A DNA stretch of 64,000 nucleotides from Phycisphaerales bacterium (GCA_017642965.1 JAEPOJ010000012.1:23461-87460), one strand, 5' to 3'; shown: positions 8,978 to 18,180, counted from the first letter of the stretch. The notes: a model not told the origin generated them from the sequence alone. Made by a program: numbers and translations.

Positions 8978-10402
8978 ATGGGCACGACACTCGTCTGGTA
9001 CGCGAACAATCTCAGGGTTGACGATCAACCAGTACTAATCGCTGCGGCTGATCGGGGACCGGTGGTCCCGGTATACGTATACGACCCAGAATATACAGGA
9101 CCATCCGCGATGGGTGGGGCCACCAAATGGTGGGCTCATCACAGTCTGGAAGCCCTCCAGGGGCGTCTGGACACCTTGGGATCGCCACTGATCGTGCGAA
9201 AAGGCGATCCCGCGGAAGAACTCCGCAAGGTCGCAAACGCGGTGGGGGCGGACAGTGTCATGTTCTGCGAGTCGATCGAACCTGATTTGCAGGAACGGGA
9301 GGAGCATGTTGAATACGAGCTCGGCAAGCACGATATTGAGGCCGAGCGTTTCCCGATGCACCTCCTCTGGGAAATCGGTTCGGTCATGACCAAGGACGGG
9401 AACCCGTACCAAGTGTTCTCACCGTTCTGGAAAATGGCCCTTAAAACCGCCACGCCCGAAGAGCCGCTCGATGCGCCCAAGAAACTCATCCCTCCCGCCA
9501 AGCACACCAAATCGCTCGAAATCGACGAGCTCGGGTTACTCCCCGACATCGAGTGGTACACCCAGATGGAGAAACGCTGGACACCCGGCGAGAAGGGCGC
9601 CCGCGGACGATTCGCCGCTTTCGTCGAGCATCGCCTGAGCGAGTACCACGAGGATCGGAACCGATTGGATATCCCGGGTTGGAGCGCGATGTCGCCTCAT
9701 ATTCACTTTGGCGAGATCTCCGTGCGCCGCATCTGGCACACAATCGCGCAGGATCCCCAGTGGAGTAAGGTCAAGGGCAAGGAGCACTACCTCCGCGAGA
9801 TCGGATGGCGCGAGTTTGCCCAGCACCTGATCAATCACTTCCCTCGCACCATCGACGAGCCGCTCCGAGAGAACTTCAAGGAATTCCCCTGGGTCAAGAA
9901 CACGTCCCAGTTCGACAAGTGGAAGCGTGGGCAGACCGGCTACCCGGTCGTGGACGCCGCGATGCGTCAGTTGTGGGCGGAGGGGTGGATGCCCAATCGC
10001 GCTCGCATGATCGTCGCGTCGTTTCTCTGCAAGGACCTGCGGATCTCGTGGGAAGAAGGGATGGCGTGGTTCTGGGACACGCTCGTCGACGCAGATCTGG
10101 GAAGCAACACCCTGGGCTGGCAGTGGACCGCCGGGTGTGGCGCGGACGCGGCACCATACTTCCGCGTCTTCAATCCGGTTTCCCAAGGCACCAAGTTCGA
10201 CCCCGACGGGGATTTTGTCCGTGAATGGTGCCCGGAGCTGAGCAAGCTCGATAAGGGCGCAATCCATGAGCCGTGGGAAGCCAAGCCCATGGAACTCTCC
10301 GCGGCGGGTGTGACGCTCGGCGACGAATACCCCGAGCCGATGGTCGACCACAAGAAAGCCCGCGAGGACGCGCTCGAAGCGTTTGAGAAAATCAAGGGCT
10401 GA
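8978..10402 (+). CDS. phrB: Deoxyribodipyrimidine photo-lyase (class I CPD photolyase/cryptochrome family)
   Basis: The light-driven flavoenzyme splits UV-induced cyclobutane pyrimidine dimers. The N-terminal alpha/beta antenna domain begins TTLVWYANNLRVDDQP (residue 3). The FAD-binding helical domain has WREFAQHLINHFP (Glu for dimer contact), NRARMIVASFLCKDL, and the signature GWQWTAGCGADAAPYFRVFNP. Length is 474, as expected. Two in-frame ATGs exist (8972, 8978); AGGG ending at 8970 is best spaced for 8978. It stands alone between minus-strand genes and has its own terminator. A repair photolyase is more likely than a sensory cryptochrome because there is no C-terminal extension. Confidence 0.93.
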   Translation: MGTTLVWYANNLRVDDQPVLIAAADRGPVVPVYVYDPEYTGPSAMGGATKWWAHHSLEALQGRLDTLGSPLIVRKGDPAEELRKVANAVGADSVMFCESIEPDLQEREEHVEYELGKHDIEAERFPMHLLWEIGSVMTKDGNPYQVFSPFWKMALKTATPEEPLDAPKKLIPPAKHTKSLEIDELGLLPDIEWYTQMEKRWTPGEKGARGRFAAFVEHRLSEYHEDRNRLDIPGWSAMSPHIHFGEISVRRIWHTIAQDPQWSKVKGKEHYLREIGWREFAQHLINHFPRTIDEPLRENFKEFPWVKNTSQFDKWKRGQTGYPVVDAAMRQLWAEGWMPNRARMIVASFLCKDLRISWEEGMAWFWDTLVDADLGSNTLGWQWTAGCGADAAPYFRVFNPVSQGTKFDPDGDFVREWCPELSKLDKGAIHEPWEAKPMELSAAGVTLGDEYPEPMVDHKKAREDALEAFEKIKG

Positions 10403-10425
10403 GTATCCACCTGTCCTCACTCAAG

Positions 10426-10448
10426 CCGCGTCAATCCGACGCGGTTTC
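10426..10448 (+). terminator. Weak terminator after photolyase
   Basis: CCGCGTC (10426-10432) pairs with GACGCGG (10438-10444) over a 5-nt loop, followed by TTTCTC. The T-run is short, so efficiency may be modest. Confidence 0.55.
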
Positions 10449-10471
10449 TCAATGGTGACGTATTTGAGCAC

Positions 10472-10508
10472 AAAAAAGGCCGACGGCGTCCACACGGACG
10501 CCGCCGAC
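10472..10508 (-). terminator. Terminator of the fasciclin gene
   Basis: GGCGTCC (10485-10491) pairs with GGACGCC (10496-10502) over ACAC, with further pairing beyond one mismatch. On the minus strand six T residues follow (10472-10477). Confidence 0.8.
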
Positions 10509-10549
10509 ACTGGCAACTCCCCACACACAGGGGTCTGGTTGATCGCGGA

Positions 10550-11494
10550 TCAGTTGCTCGGGAGAATCACGCGATCGATGACGTGGATGACGCCGTTGCT
10601 TGCTTCGATATCAGGATTGACAACCTTGGCGTCGTTGATCTTGACGTTGCCCCAGGACTTAGTGATCTTCACATCACCACCCTGAAGCGTTTCGGCCTCG
10701 CCGGCCTTGATGGCCTGGTCTGCAAACACGCGCCCTTCAACAACGTGGTAGAGCAGGATCGAACGGAGCTTGTCCTTGTTTTCCGGCTTGAGGAGGTTCT
10801 CGACGGTGCCCTCAGGGAGCGCTGCGAACGCCTCGTCGGTGGGTGCGAACACAGTGAACGGACCCTCGCCACTCAGCGCGTCGATGAGATCCGCTGCTTC
10901 GAGTGCCGCAGCGAGGGTGTTGAACGAACCGGCAGATGTCGCGACCTCGAGGATCGAATCGCTCTCGGGGAGGATTACTTCGTCGATGACATGGATGATC
11001 CCGTTGGTGCACTCGATGTCGGTCTTGACGATCGTCGCATTGTCGATGTCGCCATCAGCGATATCCGCACGCTGCCCGTTGAGCGTGGTGAGGGTCTTGG
11101 AACTCAGTACCTTTCCGGCGTCAAACTCACCGGGGACAACGTGGTACGTGAGGATGCCGACAAGCATGTCTCGGTTCTCGGGCTTGAGAAGTGTTTCGAG
11201 CGTGCCCTTGGGCAGCTTCTTGAACGCTTCGTCAGTAGGTGCGAAGACGGTGAACGGTCCGTCGCCCTTGAGGGCGCCCACGAGCTGGGCTTCGGTCAGT
11301 GCCTTCGCAAGGATCGTGAAGTTTCCGGCGTTGACCGCGGTGTCAACGATGTCCTTCTTCGCCGTGTAGCTTGCCTTGGTCATCATGGCGTCCGTGCGAC
11401 TGGAGCTGTTTGAGTTGCAAGGGCCGGCGTTCGCGAACGCGACGGAGGCGCTGAGGATGGTGCCGGTGAGAACGGTGAGTGCTTTGGTGTTCAT
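10550..11494 (-). CDS. Secreted protein with two fasciclin (FAS1) domains
   Basis: The 314-residue exported protein has the signal peptide MNTKALTVLTGTILSASVAFA followed by two FAS1 domains, roughly residues 45-180 and 180-314. Each carries GPFTVFAPTDEAFxxLPxGT and a YHVV segment, and each ends in NGxIHVIDxVILP. FAS1 domains mediate adhesion to other proteins or to polysaccharide. GGAG 8 nt before ATG 11494 supports the start. The gene faces an ECF sigma/RskA-type anti-sigma operon across a 313-nt gap. In Mycobacterium the SigK/RskA pair controls the fasciclin-domain proteins MPT70 and MPT83, so control by the neighbouring sigma factor is a reasonable inference. Confidence 0.92.
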   Translation of the reverse strand: MNTKALTVLTGTILSASVAFANAGPCNSNSSSRTDAMMTKASYTAKKDIVDTAVNAGNFTILAKALTEAQLVGALKGDGPFTVFAPTDEAFKKLPKGTLETLLKPENRDMLVGILTYHVVPGEFDAGKVLSSKTLTTLNGQRADIADGDIDNATIVKTDIECTNGIIHVIDEVILPESDSILEVATSAGSFNTLAAALEAADLIDALSGEGPFTVFAPTDEAFAALPEGTVENLLKPENKDKLRSILLYHVVEGRVFADQAIKAGEAETLQGGDVKITKSWGNVKINDAKVVNPDIEASNGVIHVIDRVILPSN

Positions 11495-11807
11495 GGTGAG
11501 GTCTCCTTTGTGTAGATTCCTGACTAGGTTGTGGAATGCACGGCTTGTTCACATCTGGCAGACACTACCTGATGCGGTCCGGACCTCGCCGCGAGGTTGC
11601 GGTTGCTTTCGGGGTGGCCGAATCGCTCGATGCGAGAATCCGTGAAGAAAATTTCTGCGAGATAGGGGTGCATCCGCATCGATTCGTCGATCGAAGTCGG
11701 TTACCAAGCAGGAACGATTGGATGAAGCTATGATTCAGGCAGCTGTCCCAATGCGAGGTGTGCCAGATCGGCACCGGTGGGACCGGACAAGGGGTGCAAC
11801 TCAAGTG
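11495..11807. promoter_or_regulatory. Divergent intergenic region between the fasciclin and ECF sigma genes
   Basis: These 313 bases carry no credible gene. A GGAAC at 11711-11715, about 95 bp before the sigma start, resembles the -35 box of ECF promoters, with GATTCA 16 bp further on; this would fit autoregulation but is weak. AAGGGG at 11789-11794 is the likely ribosome-binding site for ATG 11808. I see no clear promoter for the fasciclin gene on the other strand. Confidence 0.35.
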
Positions 11808-12389
11808 ATGTCGGGCAACGATCACACACCGCTGCTCACTGAGGTGGCGAACGGAGACCAGGAAGCAATGAGAACGCTGATCAAGCGTTACTCAGGCCTC
11901 GTCTGGTCGCTCGTCCGCCGCAAGATCAGTTCGCAGAACGACGCAGAGGATCTCGTGCAAGAGATCTTCGCGGACATATGGAAAAGTGCTCACCGATATG
12001 ACCCCAGCATCGGGTCCGAGGACACCTTTGTTGCCATGATCACAAGAAGACGCATCATCGACCAGATCCGACGCATCGGACGCTCGCCAACGCAGGTGAC
12101 CCTCGACGCGCCGAACGCTCGGATCGCGTGCTCCGAAAACGAGGATATTGAGCGTTTCGACACGACGCCCAACGCCAAGCGTGTTATGCGTGTCCTCAGA
12201 TCGCTGCGACCTGAGCGTCGCCAGACAATCGAACTCGCGGTGGTCCACGGGCTCTCGCATTCACAGATCGCTGAATCGACCGGCATGCCTCTGGGCACCG
12301 TAAAAGCGCATCTGCGTCGAGGGCTCGACGAGGTTCGTACACTGCTCAACCCGCAGCTCTCTGCTGATTCGAAGGGGGTGACACCATGA
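11808..12389 (+). CDS. ECF-type RNA polymerase sigma factor (SigK-like)
   Basis: A group 4 sigma factor of 193 residues that directs RNA polymerase to a small stress regulon. Region 2 is visible as DAEDLVQEIFADIWKSAHRY and TRRRIIDQIRRIGR. Region 4 is LRPERRQTIELAVVHGLSHS and IAESTGMPLGTVKAHLRRGL, a helix-turn-helix. The frame is open from 11718, but ATG 11808 gives the family length and follows an AAGGGG box. Its last four bases overlap the ATG of the anti-sigma gene. The pairing with an RskA-type anti-sigma and a fasciclin gene suggests a SigK-like regulator, which is an inference from context. Confidence 0.9.
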   Translation: MSGNDHTPLLTEVANGDQEAMRTLIKRYSGLVWSLVRRKISSQNDAEDLVQEIFADIWKSAHRYDPSIGSEDTFVAMITRRRIIDQIRRIGRSPTQVTLDAPNARIACSENEDIERFDTTPNAKRVMRVLRSLRPERRQTIELAVVHGLSHSQIAESTGMPLGTVKAHLRRGLDEVRTLLNPQLSADSKGVTP

Positions 12390-13279
12390 GTGATCACCGC
12401 AACCGAGAACTCAGCGAACGACTGATCGACCTGAGCGCCGATTATGCGATGGGTCTGCAGGATCACGGCGATCAGCAAGAGCTGGAACATCTCGATCCCG
12501 ACAAGAGCGCTCGCCAGGCATTCGAGGCGGTGGCCGCGGAACTCGACATCGCATACGCCGAAACGGACCCCATTGACATGCCTGCCGGTCTTCAAGAACG
12601 GCTATTCGCTGCGATCCCTTCGCCCGGATCCTCCAAGCCAGCCGCCGCTCAGCCAGAGCTCCGCCTCACGAGTGACCATACCGATGTCGCTGGCAGCCCG
12701 CAGATGCACTCGCCACGCGGAGCTTGGTTCCCGTGGCTCGTTGCGGCGGCTTCGCTCGCGGTGACCGCCGGTGTACTGCTCCAGCCCGCACCGCAGGCAC
12801 CCCAGCAAGCACCCGCGTTGACCGCGGCTGAGAAGCGTGATGCCTTGCTTGAGGCTCATGCCAACGACGAAGACCTCCTCCGGTACGCGTGGACCCCGAC
12901 CGGTGACCCCGCGGTTGTCGGTCAGGTCACCGGGGAGCTGATCTGGGACGAGGCCACCGACGAGGGATACATGACCATCGGCGGGCTCGAGGTCAACGAC
13001 CCGACCGAGTTCCAGTATCAGCTCTGGATCTTCGACGCCTCCCGCCCGCTCGGCGAACTGCCTCAGCACGGCGACGCGTTCGGAGGGTTGCTGACCCAGC
13101 GTCCGATCGACGGCGGCGTGTTCGACATCAACGAAGATGGGGAGGTCGTCATCCCGATCGATCCCAAGCTCATGGTGAAGCAAGGCGTTGCATTCGCCGT
13201 TACTGTTGAGCCACCAGGCGGCGTGGTCGTCTCCGATCGCTCGCGCGTGCCGCTGCTCGCGATCCCACCTCAGGGCTGA
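12386..13279 (+). CDS. RskA-type membrane anti-sigma factor
   Basis: The 297-residue protein has an N-terminal cytoplasmic anti-sigma region (LSERLIDLSADYAMGL...ARQAFEAVAAELD), a single membrane segment (WFPWLVAAASLAVTAGVLL, about residues 112-130) and an extracytoplasmic RskA domain. That domain contains GELIWDEATDEGYMTIGGLE and YQLWIFDASRPLGELP. It would hold the upstream ECF sigma factor inactive at the membrane until proteolysis. ATG 12386 overlaps the sigma stop by 4 bp (ATGA), and AAGGGGG lies just upstream. No CHCC zinc motif is visible, which fits the RskA subgroup. Confidence 0.87.
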   Translation: MSDHRNRELSERLIDLSADYAMGLQDHGDQQELEHLDPDKSARQAFEAVAAELDIAYAETDPIDMPAGLQERLFAAIPSPGSSKPAAAQPELRLTSDHTDVAGSPQMHSPRGAWFPWLVAAASLAVTAGVLLQPAPQAPQQAPALTAAEKRDALLEAHANDEDLLRYAWTPTGDPAVVGQVTGELIWDEATDEGYMTIGGLEVNDPTEFQYQLWIFDASRPLGELPQHGDAFGGLLTQRPIDGGVFDINEDGEVVIPIDPKLMVKQGVAFAVTVEPPGGVVVSDRSRVPLLAIPPQG

Positions 13280-13302
13280 TCCCCATCCCCACATTGCAAA
13301 GA

Positions 13303-13331
13303 AACACCCGGGTTTGACCCGGGTGTTTTTT
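13303..13331 (+). terminator. Strong terminator of the sigma/anti-sigma operon
   Basis: AACACCCGGGT (13303-13313) pairs perfectly with ACCCGGGTGTT (13317-13327) over a TTG loop, followed by a T-run to 13331. Confidence 0.92.
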
Positions 13332-13360
13332 CATCCGAAAGAGGGGGTATCGGATGGTGT

Positions 13361-14140
13361 TCAGCGTCGACGCCGTGCTGCAAGCAGTCCCATCCCACCG
13401 AGCGCGAGCAGCCCCGATGGAGCAGGAACCGTATTGTACTCGTACGTGACGGTGAGCGTGCCGTAGTGGGCGATGCGGTCGAAGTTCACGAAGATCCCGT
13501 AGTACGGGTCAATGAACGGGCCATCGAACGGGCCGTCTGGCGGGTTGTTCGGATCAACTACCCAGTTCGGATCATTCACCCATTCGAAGAGGAGCTCCGA
13601 GATGCCACCCATAAAGGTGATGAGCTGTCCTCCGCCGCTGACCACGTCCAGGATGCTCTGGCCGAAGTCATCGCTGTTGTCAAACATCTGGTTGAAGGTG
13701 AACGCCTCAGAAACAGTCGTATACTGCGTATCAACGCCGCTCTGGTTGTACCCGTCGGACGCTCCGAGGTCACCGGTAATCCCGATCTCAAAGAGCCCAC
13801 CCGCGCCAATCGCGGGGATCGAAGGGCCACCATCTCCGCCCCGCCCATCGAGCGTGCCCAGCTGGTGGATGGTGTAGTACCCGGCATCGAGGAGCCAATC
13901 GCCCGCGTTCAGTGCGGTGTACCCGTTGGACTCGATCGTGAGATCGAACTCCATGGTCTGGTCGTACGAGAACGACACGCCGGTGAGCTCACGCGTGCCG
14001 CCCATGTCGTCGAATCGATCGAACGCGATGTTGCCGCCGAAGAATCCGTCGATGCTGAACTTGGTCTGAGTGGAGACCGTGTCTGCGGCAGCACTGCCAG
14101 CGATGGCCGCGAGCAGCAGTGTGGTTGTGAGGTGCTTCAT
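13361..14140 (-). CDS. Exported protein with PEP-CTERM-like sorting signal
   Basis: The 259-residue protein has the signal peptide MKHLTTTLLLAAIAGSAAA and a C-terminal APSGLLALGGMGLLAARRRR. That tail combines a short Pro motif, a transmembrane helix and an Arg cluster, as in PEP-CTERM or exosortase-type sorting tails. The body is rich in Gly, Asp and aromatic residues and predicted beta, with no domain I can name. ATG 14140 is preferred over the longer frame to 14242 because AAGGAGA lies 8 nt upstream and the signal peptide begins there. No exosortase gene is in this window. The tail implies transient membrane anchoring followed by surface or matrix deposition (inference). Confidence 0.8.
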   Translation of the reverse strand: MKHLTTTLLLAAIAGSAAADTVSTQTKFSIDGFFGGNIAFDRFDDMGGTRELTGVSFSYDQTMEFDLTIESNGYTALNAGDWLLDAGYYTIHQLGTLDGRGGDGGPSIPAIGAGGLFEIGITGDLGASDGYNQSGVDTQYTTVSEAFTFNQMFDNSDDFGQSILDVVSGGGQLITFMGGISELLFEWVNDPNWVVDPNNPPDGPFDGPFIDPYYGIFVNFDRIAHYGTLTVTYEYNTVPAPSGLLALGGMGLLAARRRR

Positions 14141-14319
14141 GATCTCATTCTCCTTGTGATCATTTCTGTTCTGAGAAGGCCAATCGTGGGTTTGGCCGGT
14201 GCTGATGTCAGCAGCGTACACGAGGAGGGATGGGCGCGTCAATATTCTCTAGAGAAATATTGAAAGAATTTGTGTGAGATTTCTGGATTGGCCCCCGTAT
14301 CCGCCCTCATCGCGTTACA

Positions 14320-15558
14320 ATGCCCTTCATGGTGCGAGAAACGCAGAAGCCCGGCGAGCCGAACTTCTCAAACGAAGCGGTTGTCTGTGTCCGCAGGGCA
14401 CAGGCAGCAGTCTCGGAACTGCTTACTGGTGCGGGGCTTGGCGGTGCTCGCCCGACAGAAGTGGGACGGTACCTGGGCGTTGACAAGACACTCGCCTGGA
14501 AGATGTCTCGCTTCTCAGAGTCCAAGGATCTCGTCAAGGCGGTCAAGCACATCCCCGGCACGGGGGGGATCGAGATCGTGCTCAAGGCAGCCGCAGCGAA
14601 AGGCGTCACAGAGGATCGAATCAATGCGGTTCGCGATGCAGATCGGGCATTCAGGGATTTCGTGCGCCAGCGTGCGGGTGATCGGCGCTCGTTCGAGGCC
14701 ATGCTCGCCGCCGGCGGGCGTGATGAGCGGATCGAGCTTGAAGAACGGAAATCCTTCTACCAGTCCGCATCTGCGATCTGGGGCGTTCGCGCGAAAGTGC
14801 AGATGCTGACGCTGTGTCTCAAGCCATCGGAACAGCACCCGGATCGTGTGGATGTGCTTCAGATTTCCGGATTTATTGACTTTGAACGCCTCCGTGCGGA
14901 CGTGCCGTGGATCATCCGTCGCCTCTGGACCTCGGATACCGAATCCACAACGGACAACGATTTCGAGCGTTCCCCGGTTTGCCCCGAGGCAGCAACGAAC
15001 GGCTCGCTCCCGGTGATCCCGGAGTTCTGCACTCATCCACTCCCTGAGATTCAGCAGTTCAAAGGAAACAACGGGGTCATCTACGACGAGATCGCTCCGG
15101 GCCCGGTGGGCAAGCACGGCGCACTGACCTGCGTGACTGGTGAGCTGTACAGCGGCGCGATCCCACGCAACTGGTCACCGGAGAACACGTTCGGACGATA
15201 CGAGCTGGTGCTGCGAACGCCCGTCGAGTGGGTGATGTTTGACATTTTCGTGCACGAGGACCTTCGGAACTTCGGGGACTTCCGCTACTCGATCTTCGGG
15301 CTGCTCGAAGACCGCCCCGGGGTTGGGATCGGCAAGTCGCACGACCGGCCGATCGCGGGCCCAGAAGAGGCCGCCGGCTTAGGCACGCCGCCAATCGTGC
15401 ACACGAGCCGCTATGGTGACTACGCACGCCTGCTCGAACACGCGATGGAACGTGCGGGTTGGGGCGAGCTTGCCTCGTACCGTGGGTATCGAAGCGAGAT
15501 CGAGTACCCGGCCACGCCGTGGTGTCTCACTATGCAGTGCGATATCACCCAGGACTGA
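14320..15558 (+). CDS. Hypothetical protein with possible N-terminal helix-turn-helix
   Basis: The 412-residue soluble protein has no family I can name. Residues about 28-90 are helical and include ARPTEVGRYLGVDKTLAWKM, which has the pattern of a helix-turn-helix recognition unit. The remainder is mixed alpha/beta with several conserved-looking Cys (SPVCPEAA, EFCTHPL, TCVTGELYSG, WCLTMQCDI). There is no signal peptide or membrane segment. ATG 14320 and ATG 14329 are both possible starts. It lies 21 nt upstream of the dehydrogenase gene on the same strand. A regulator with a ligand-sensing C-terminal domain is a guess. Confidence 0.7.
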   Translation: MPFMVRETQKPGEPNFSNEAVVCVRRAQAAVSELLTGAGLGGARPTEVGRYLGVDKTLAWKMSRFSESKDLVKAVKHIPGTGGIEIVLKAAAAKGVTEDRINAVRDADRAFRDFVRQRAGDRRSFEAMLAAGGRDERIELEERKSFYQSASAIWGVRAKVQMLTLCLKPSEQHPDRVDVLQISGFIDFERLRADVPWIIRRLWTSDTESTTDNDFERSPVCPEAATNGSLPVIPEFCTHPLPEIQQFKGNNGVIYDEIAPGPVGKHGALTCVTGELYSGAIPRNWSPENTFGRYELVLRTPVEWVMFDIFVHEDLRNFGDFRYSIFGLLEDRPGVGIGKSHDRPIAGPEEAAGLGTPPIVHTSRYGDYARLLEHAMERAGWGELASYRGYRSEIEYPATPWCLTMQCDITQD

Positions 15559-15579
15559 GCGGTCTGGTATCCTGTCGTG

Positions 15580-16422
15580 ATGACAGATGCAACGAAGATC
15601 GGATTTCTTCACCCTGGCGAGATGGGTGTTTCCCTTGCCGCGAGCGCGATCGCCAGCGGCATGGAGGCGTATTGGTGCGCGGATGGGCGGAGCGGTGCCA
15701 CACGCAAGCGTGCAGCAGAACACGGCTTGACCGAGCTCGGTACGATTTCGGCGATGTGTGACGTCTGCGAGATGATCGTCAGCATCTGCCCACCTGCGGC
15801 CGCGGACGACGTCGCGGATGCTGTGCTCAGCTGCGGGTACAGCGGTGTCTATATCGATGCCAACGCAATCTCTCCGATGCGAGCTCGTGCTATCGCAGGG
15901 CGAGTACACGCTGCAGGTGCTCATTATGTTGATGGGAGTGTGATCGGCGGCCCCGCTTGGACGCCCGATGAAACGATTATGTATCTCTCTGGCCCACACG
16001 CGGAACGCGTACCCGCGTGTTTTCGCGACGGCATGCTGGCGACTCGGGTGATCGGTGATCAGGTTGATCGTGCTTCTGCGCTGAAGATGTGCTACGCGGC
16101 ATTCACCAAGGGGTCGACCGCGATGCTCTGCGCCATCATCGCTGCCGCGCACGCGCTTGGTGTTGACGATGAACTCAGGAATCAATGGGATGAGGACGCT
16201 GCTGGGAGCACTGCTGATCGCTACGCCCGATTGTGCAGGGTCACCCGCAAGGCGTGGCGGTACGAGGGGGAGATGCGCGAGATCGCACAAACCCTCGAGC
16301 ACGCGGGCCTGCCGAGTGGCTTTCATTCGGCGGCGGCTGAGCTGTACGCAGGGATGAGCTCTTTCAAAGACCGGGATCCGCTGCCGGACCCTGGAGAGGT
16401 GATCGAGGCATTGCTTACCTGA
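15580..16422 (+). CDS. NAD(P)-dependent 6-phosphogluconate/beta-hydroxyacid dehydrogenase-like protein
   Basis: The 280-residue protein has an N-terminal Rossmann fold. GFLHPGEMGVSLAASAIASG replaces the usual GxGxMG motif of beta-hydroxyacid dehydrogenases. Further landmarks are IVSICPP, VYIDANAISP (the substrate-binding region) and YVDGSVIGGPAW. The C-terminal helical part (RASALKMCYAAFTKGSTAML) resembles the 6PGDH C-terminal-like DUF1932 domain. GTG 15577 directly precedes ATG 15580, and the ATG is taken as the start. Its stop abuts the convergent histidine kinase stop at TGATCA (16420-16425). The substrate is unknown. Confidence 0.82.
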   Translation: MTDATKIGFLHPGEMGVSLAASAIASGMEAYWCADGRSGATRKRAAEHGLTELGTISAMCDVCEMIVSICPPAAADDVADAVLSCGYSGVYIDANAISPMRARAIAGRVHAAGAHYVDGSVIGGPAWTPDETIMYLSGPHAERVPACFRDGMLATRVIGDQVDRASALKMCYAAFTKGSTAMLCAIIAAAHALGVDDELRNQWDEDAAGSTADRYARLCRVTRKAWRYEGEMREIAQTLEHAGLPSGFHSAAAELYAGMSSFKDRDPLPDPGEVIEALLT

Positions 16423-18180
16423 TCATGCCGTGCGAGCATGCGAGACCGCACGCTCCTTGGGCAGCTCGATGCAGAACATCGCGCCGCCTTGCGGACTCTG
16501 CTCGATCCAGATGCTGCCATCATGGATCTCCACCACGCGCCGTACGATCGACAGCCCGACGCCAGTACCCTGCACAGTCGTATCGAGACGCTGAAAAAGC
16601 TCAAAGATCCGTTCGCGGTATTCCTCGGGGATGCCCGGTCCGTTGTCACCGAAGCGCAACTGGACCCGGGAACCAAGGTCCCTGAACTCGATGTCGATCT
16701 GGAGATTCTCTTCCGATAGTGCATACTTCAGTGCATTGACGATCAGGTTCTCAAAGATCTGACGGACGCGTACAGGATCCGCGCTGATCTCCGGAATGTC
16801 ACCGTGTGTGCAGATCGTTGCACCCGCGTTGTCGATCTGATCATCGAGTTCCGAGATTGTCTCCGAGAGCAACTGCGAGCAGGAGACCCGCTGGAAATCA
16901 TCCTCAGATCGGCCGATCCGGCTGAGCTCGAGGAGCACCTCGATGTTGGTTCGCATCCGCTCGGTGCCGATGATGATGCAATCGGCGTACTCACCCAGAT
17001 TCTGAGTCTCGCCTTCTTCCAGCTCATCGCGGAGCAGGTTCGCGAAACCCTGGATTGAGAAGAGCGGTGATTTGAGGTCGTGGGATGCGGTGTACACGTA
17101 CTGCTCTAGCTCCGAGTTTTTGCTTTGCAGTTCATTGTTCGCGATTTCAGCGAAATGGAGTGCCTGACGATTGGCGCGAGCAAGCAGCAGGAACAGTGTA
17201 AAGATCATGCTATCGATTACGAGTCCCCCGAAGAGGATCACCAGCGGCTTGGAGGTGGCTTGCGCCGCACGAAAGGATAATCCGGACTCGATCGCGAAGA
17301 CCCAGTCTCTCCCGTACACATTCACAAGGAAGTTCTGAGCGTGGTACGGCTTCGGGTCGTAGTCTGCGTTCTGCGTGTTCAACTCTGTATACAGCACCTG
17401 GCCAGCATCGCTGAGCTCGATATTGACATGGCGACTCTCCTGCGCGAGGACGCCCGCCATGAGGTTTCTCACAACGAACGGAGCGTATACAAGCGCCTGC
17501 AACTCGGCCTCGCCCTGCTTGGAGTGCCTGTGCCCGTAGTTGCGGTAGTACGGCGCGTAGAAGAGAAACCCCGGCGTCTTGTTCGAATCCTGAACGAGGA
17601 CAATCGGGCCGGTGATCTGAGCCGTGCCGCTGTTACGGGCCTTCTCGGCCGCGGTGTATCTGTTTGCTTCGTGGGCGATATCGAGCCCGACCGCCTGCCT
17701 GTTCGATTCCACCGGCTCGATGTAGGTGATCGGGTACGCCATGGGGCGGTCGTGCTCGGGATAAATCTTGAAGCCGGGTCGGCTGAACTGCTGGTACTCC
17801 GCGAACGCTTCGAGCTTCGCCGGCTCGACCGCCTTGATTACACCGATGCCATTGATCCCGGGGTATTTCTCCTCGATGGAGATGCTGTGCGCATATTCAG
17901 CCCACTGTTCGTGGGAAACATCGCCGTCCAGTGTCTCGTACAGCGCAACTCCCGCCCAGAGCGCATCCTCGTACTTCTGCATCCGTTCCTGGATAAGTTC
18001 CACGACCTGTGCTGACTCACGATCGAACTGCTTCTGGATCCGGTCATCGACCTGCTTCTTCGTCATATGCCATGCGAAGAGTGTCAGCAGCAGCGAACCG
18101 ATGACAACCTGCCAGTGAACTAGGTGCAGGCGCGTGGCACGCTCGAGCTTTGTCCGGATGTCGTCGGAGTTGATCTGCAT
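16423..18180 (-). CDS. Membrane sensor histidine kinase with CHASE domain
   Basis: The 585-residue kinase has one N-terminal membrane segment (VVIGSLLLTLFAWHM, about residues 25-39), a periplasmic CHASE-type sensor region and a second membrane segment (LVILFGGLVIDSMIFTLFLLL, near 315). A HisKA dimerisation domain follows with the phospho-accepting H-box ASHDLKSPL, then a HATPase_c domain: N-box NLIVNALKYA, G1 DNGPGIPEEY and G2 GTGVGLSIVRRVVEIH. All catalytic boxes look intact. It lies 22 nt after a single-domain response regulator on the same strand, so the two are probably an operon and signalling pair. The ligand is unknown. Confidence 0.92.
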   Translation of the reverse strand: MQINSDDIRTKLERATRLHLVHWQVVIGSLLLTLFAWHMTKKQVDDRIQKQFDRESAQVVELIQERMQKYEDALWAGVALYETLDGDVSHEQWAEYAHSISIEEKYPGINGIGVIKAVEPAKLEAFAEYQQFSRPGFKIYPEHDRPMAYPITYIEPVESNRQAVGLDIAHEANRYTAAEKARNSGTAQITGPIVLVQDSNKTPGFLFYAPYYRNYGHRHSKQGEAELQALVYAPFVVRNLMAGVLAQESRHVNIELSDAGQVLYTELNTQNADYDPKPYHAQNFLVNVYGRDWVFAIESGLSFRAAQATSKPLVILFGGLVIDSMIFTLFLLLARANRQALHFAEIANNELQSKNSELEQYVYTASHDLKSPLFSIQGFANLLRDELEEGETQNLGEYADCIIIGTERMRTNIEVLLELSRIGRSEDDFQRVSCSQLLSETISELDDQIDNAGATICTHGDIPEISADPVRVRQIFENLIVNALKYALSEENLQIDIEFRDLGSRVQLRFGDNGPGIPEEYRERIFELFQRLDTTVQGTGVGLSIVRRVVEIHDGSIWIEQSPQGGAMFCIELPKERAVSHARTA

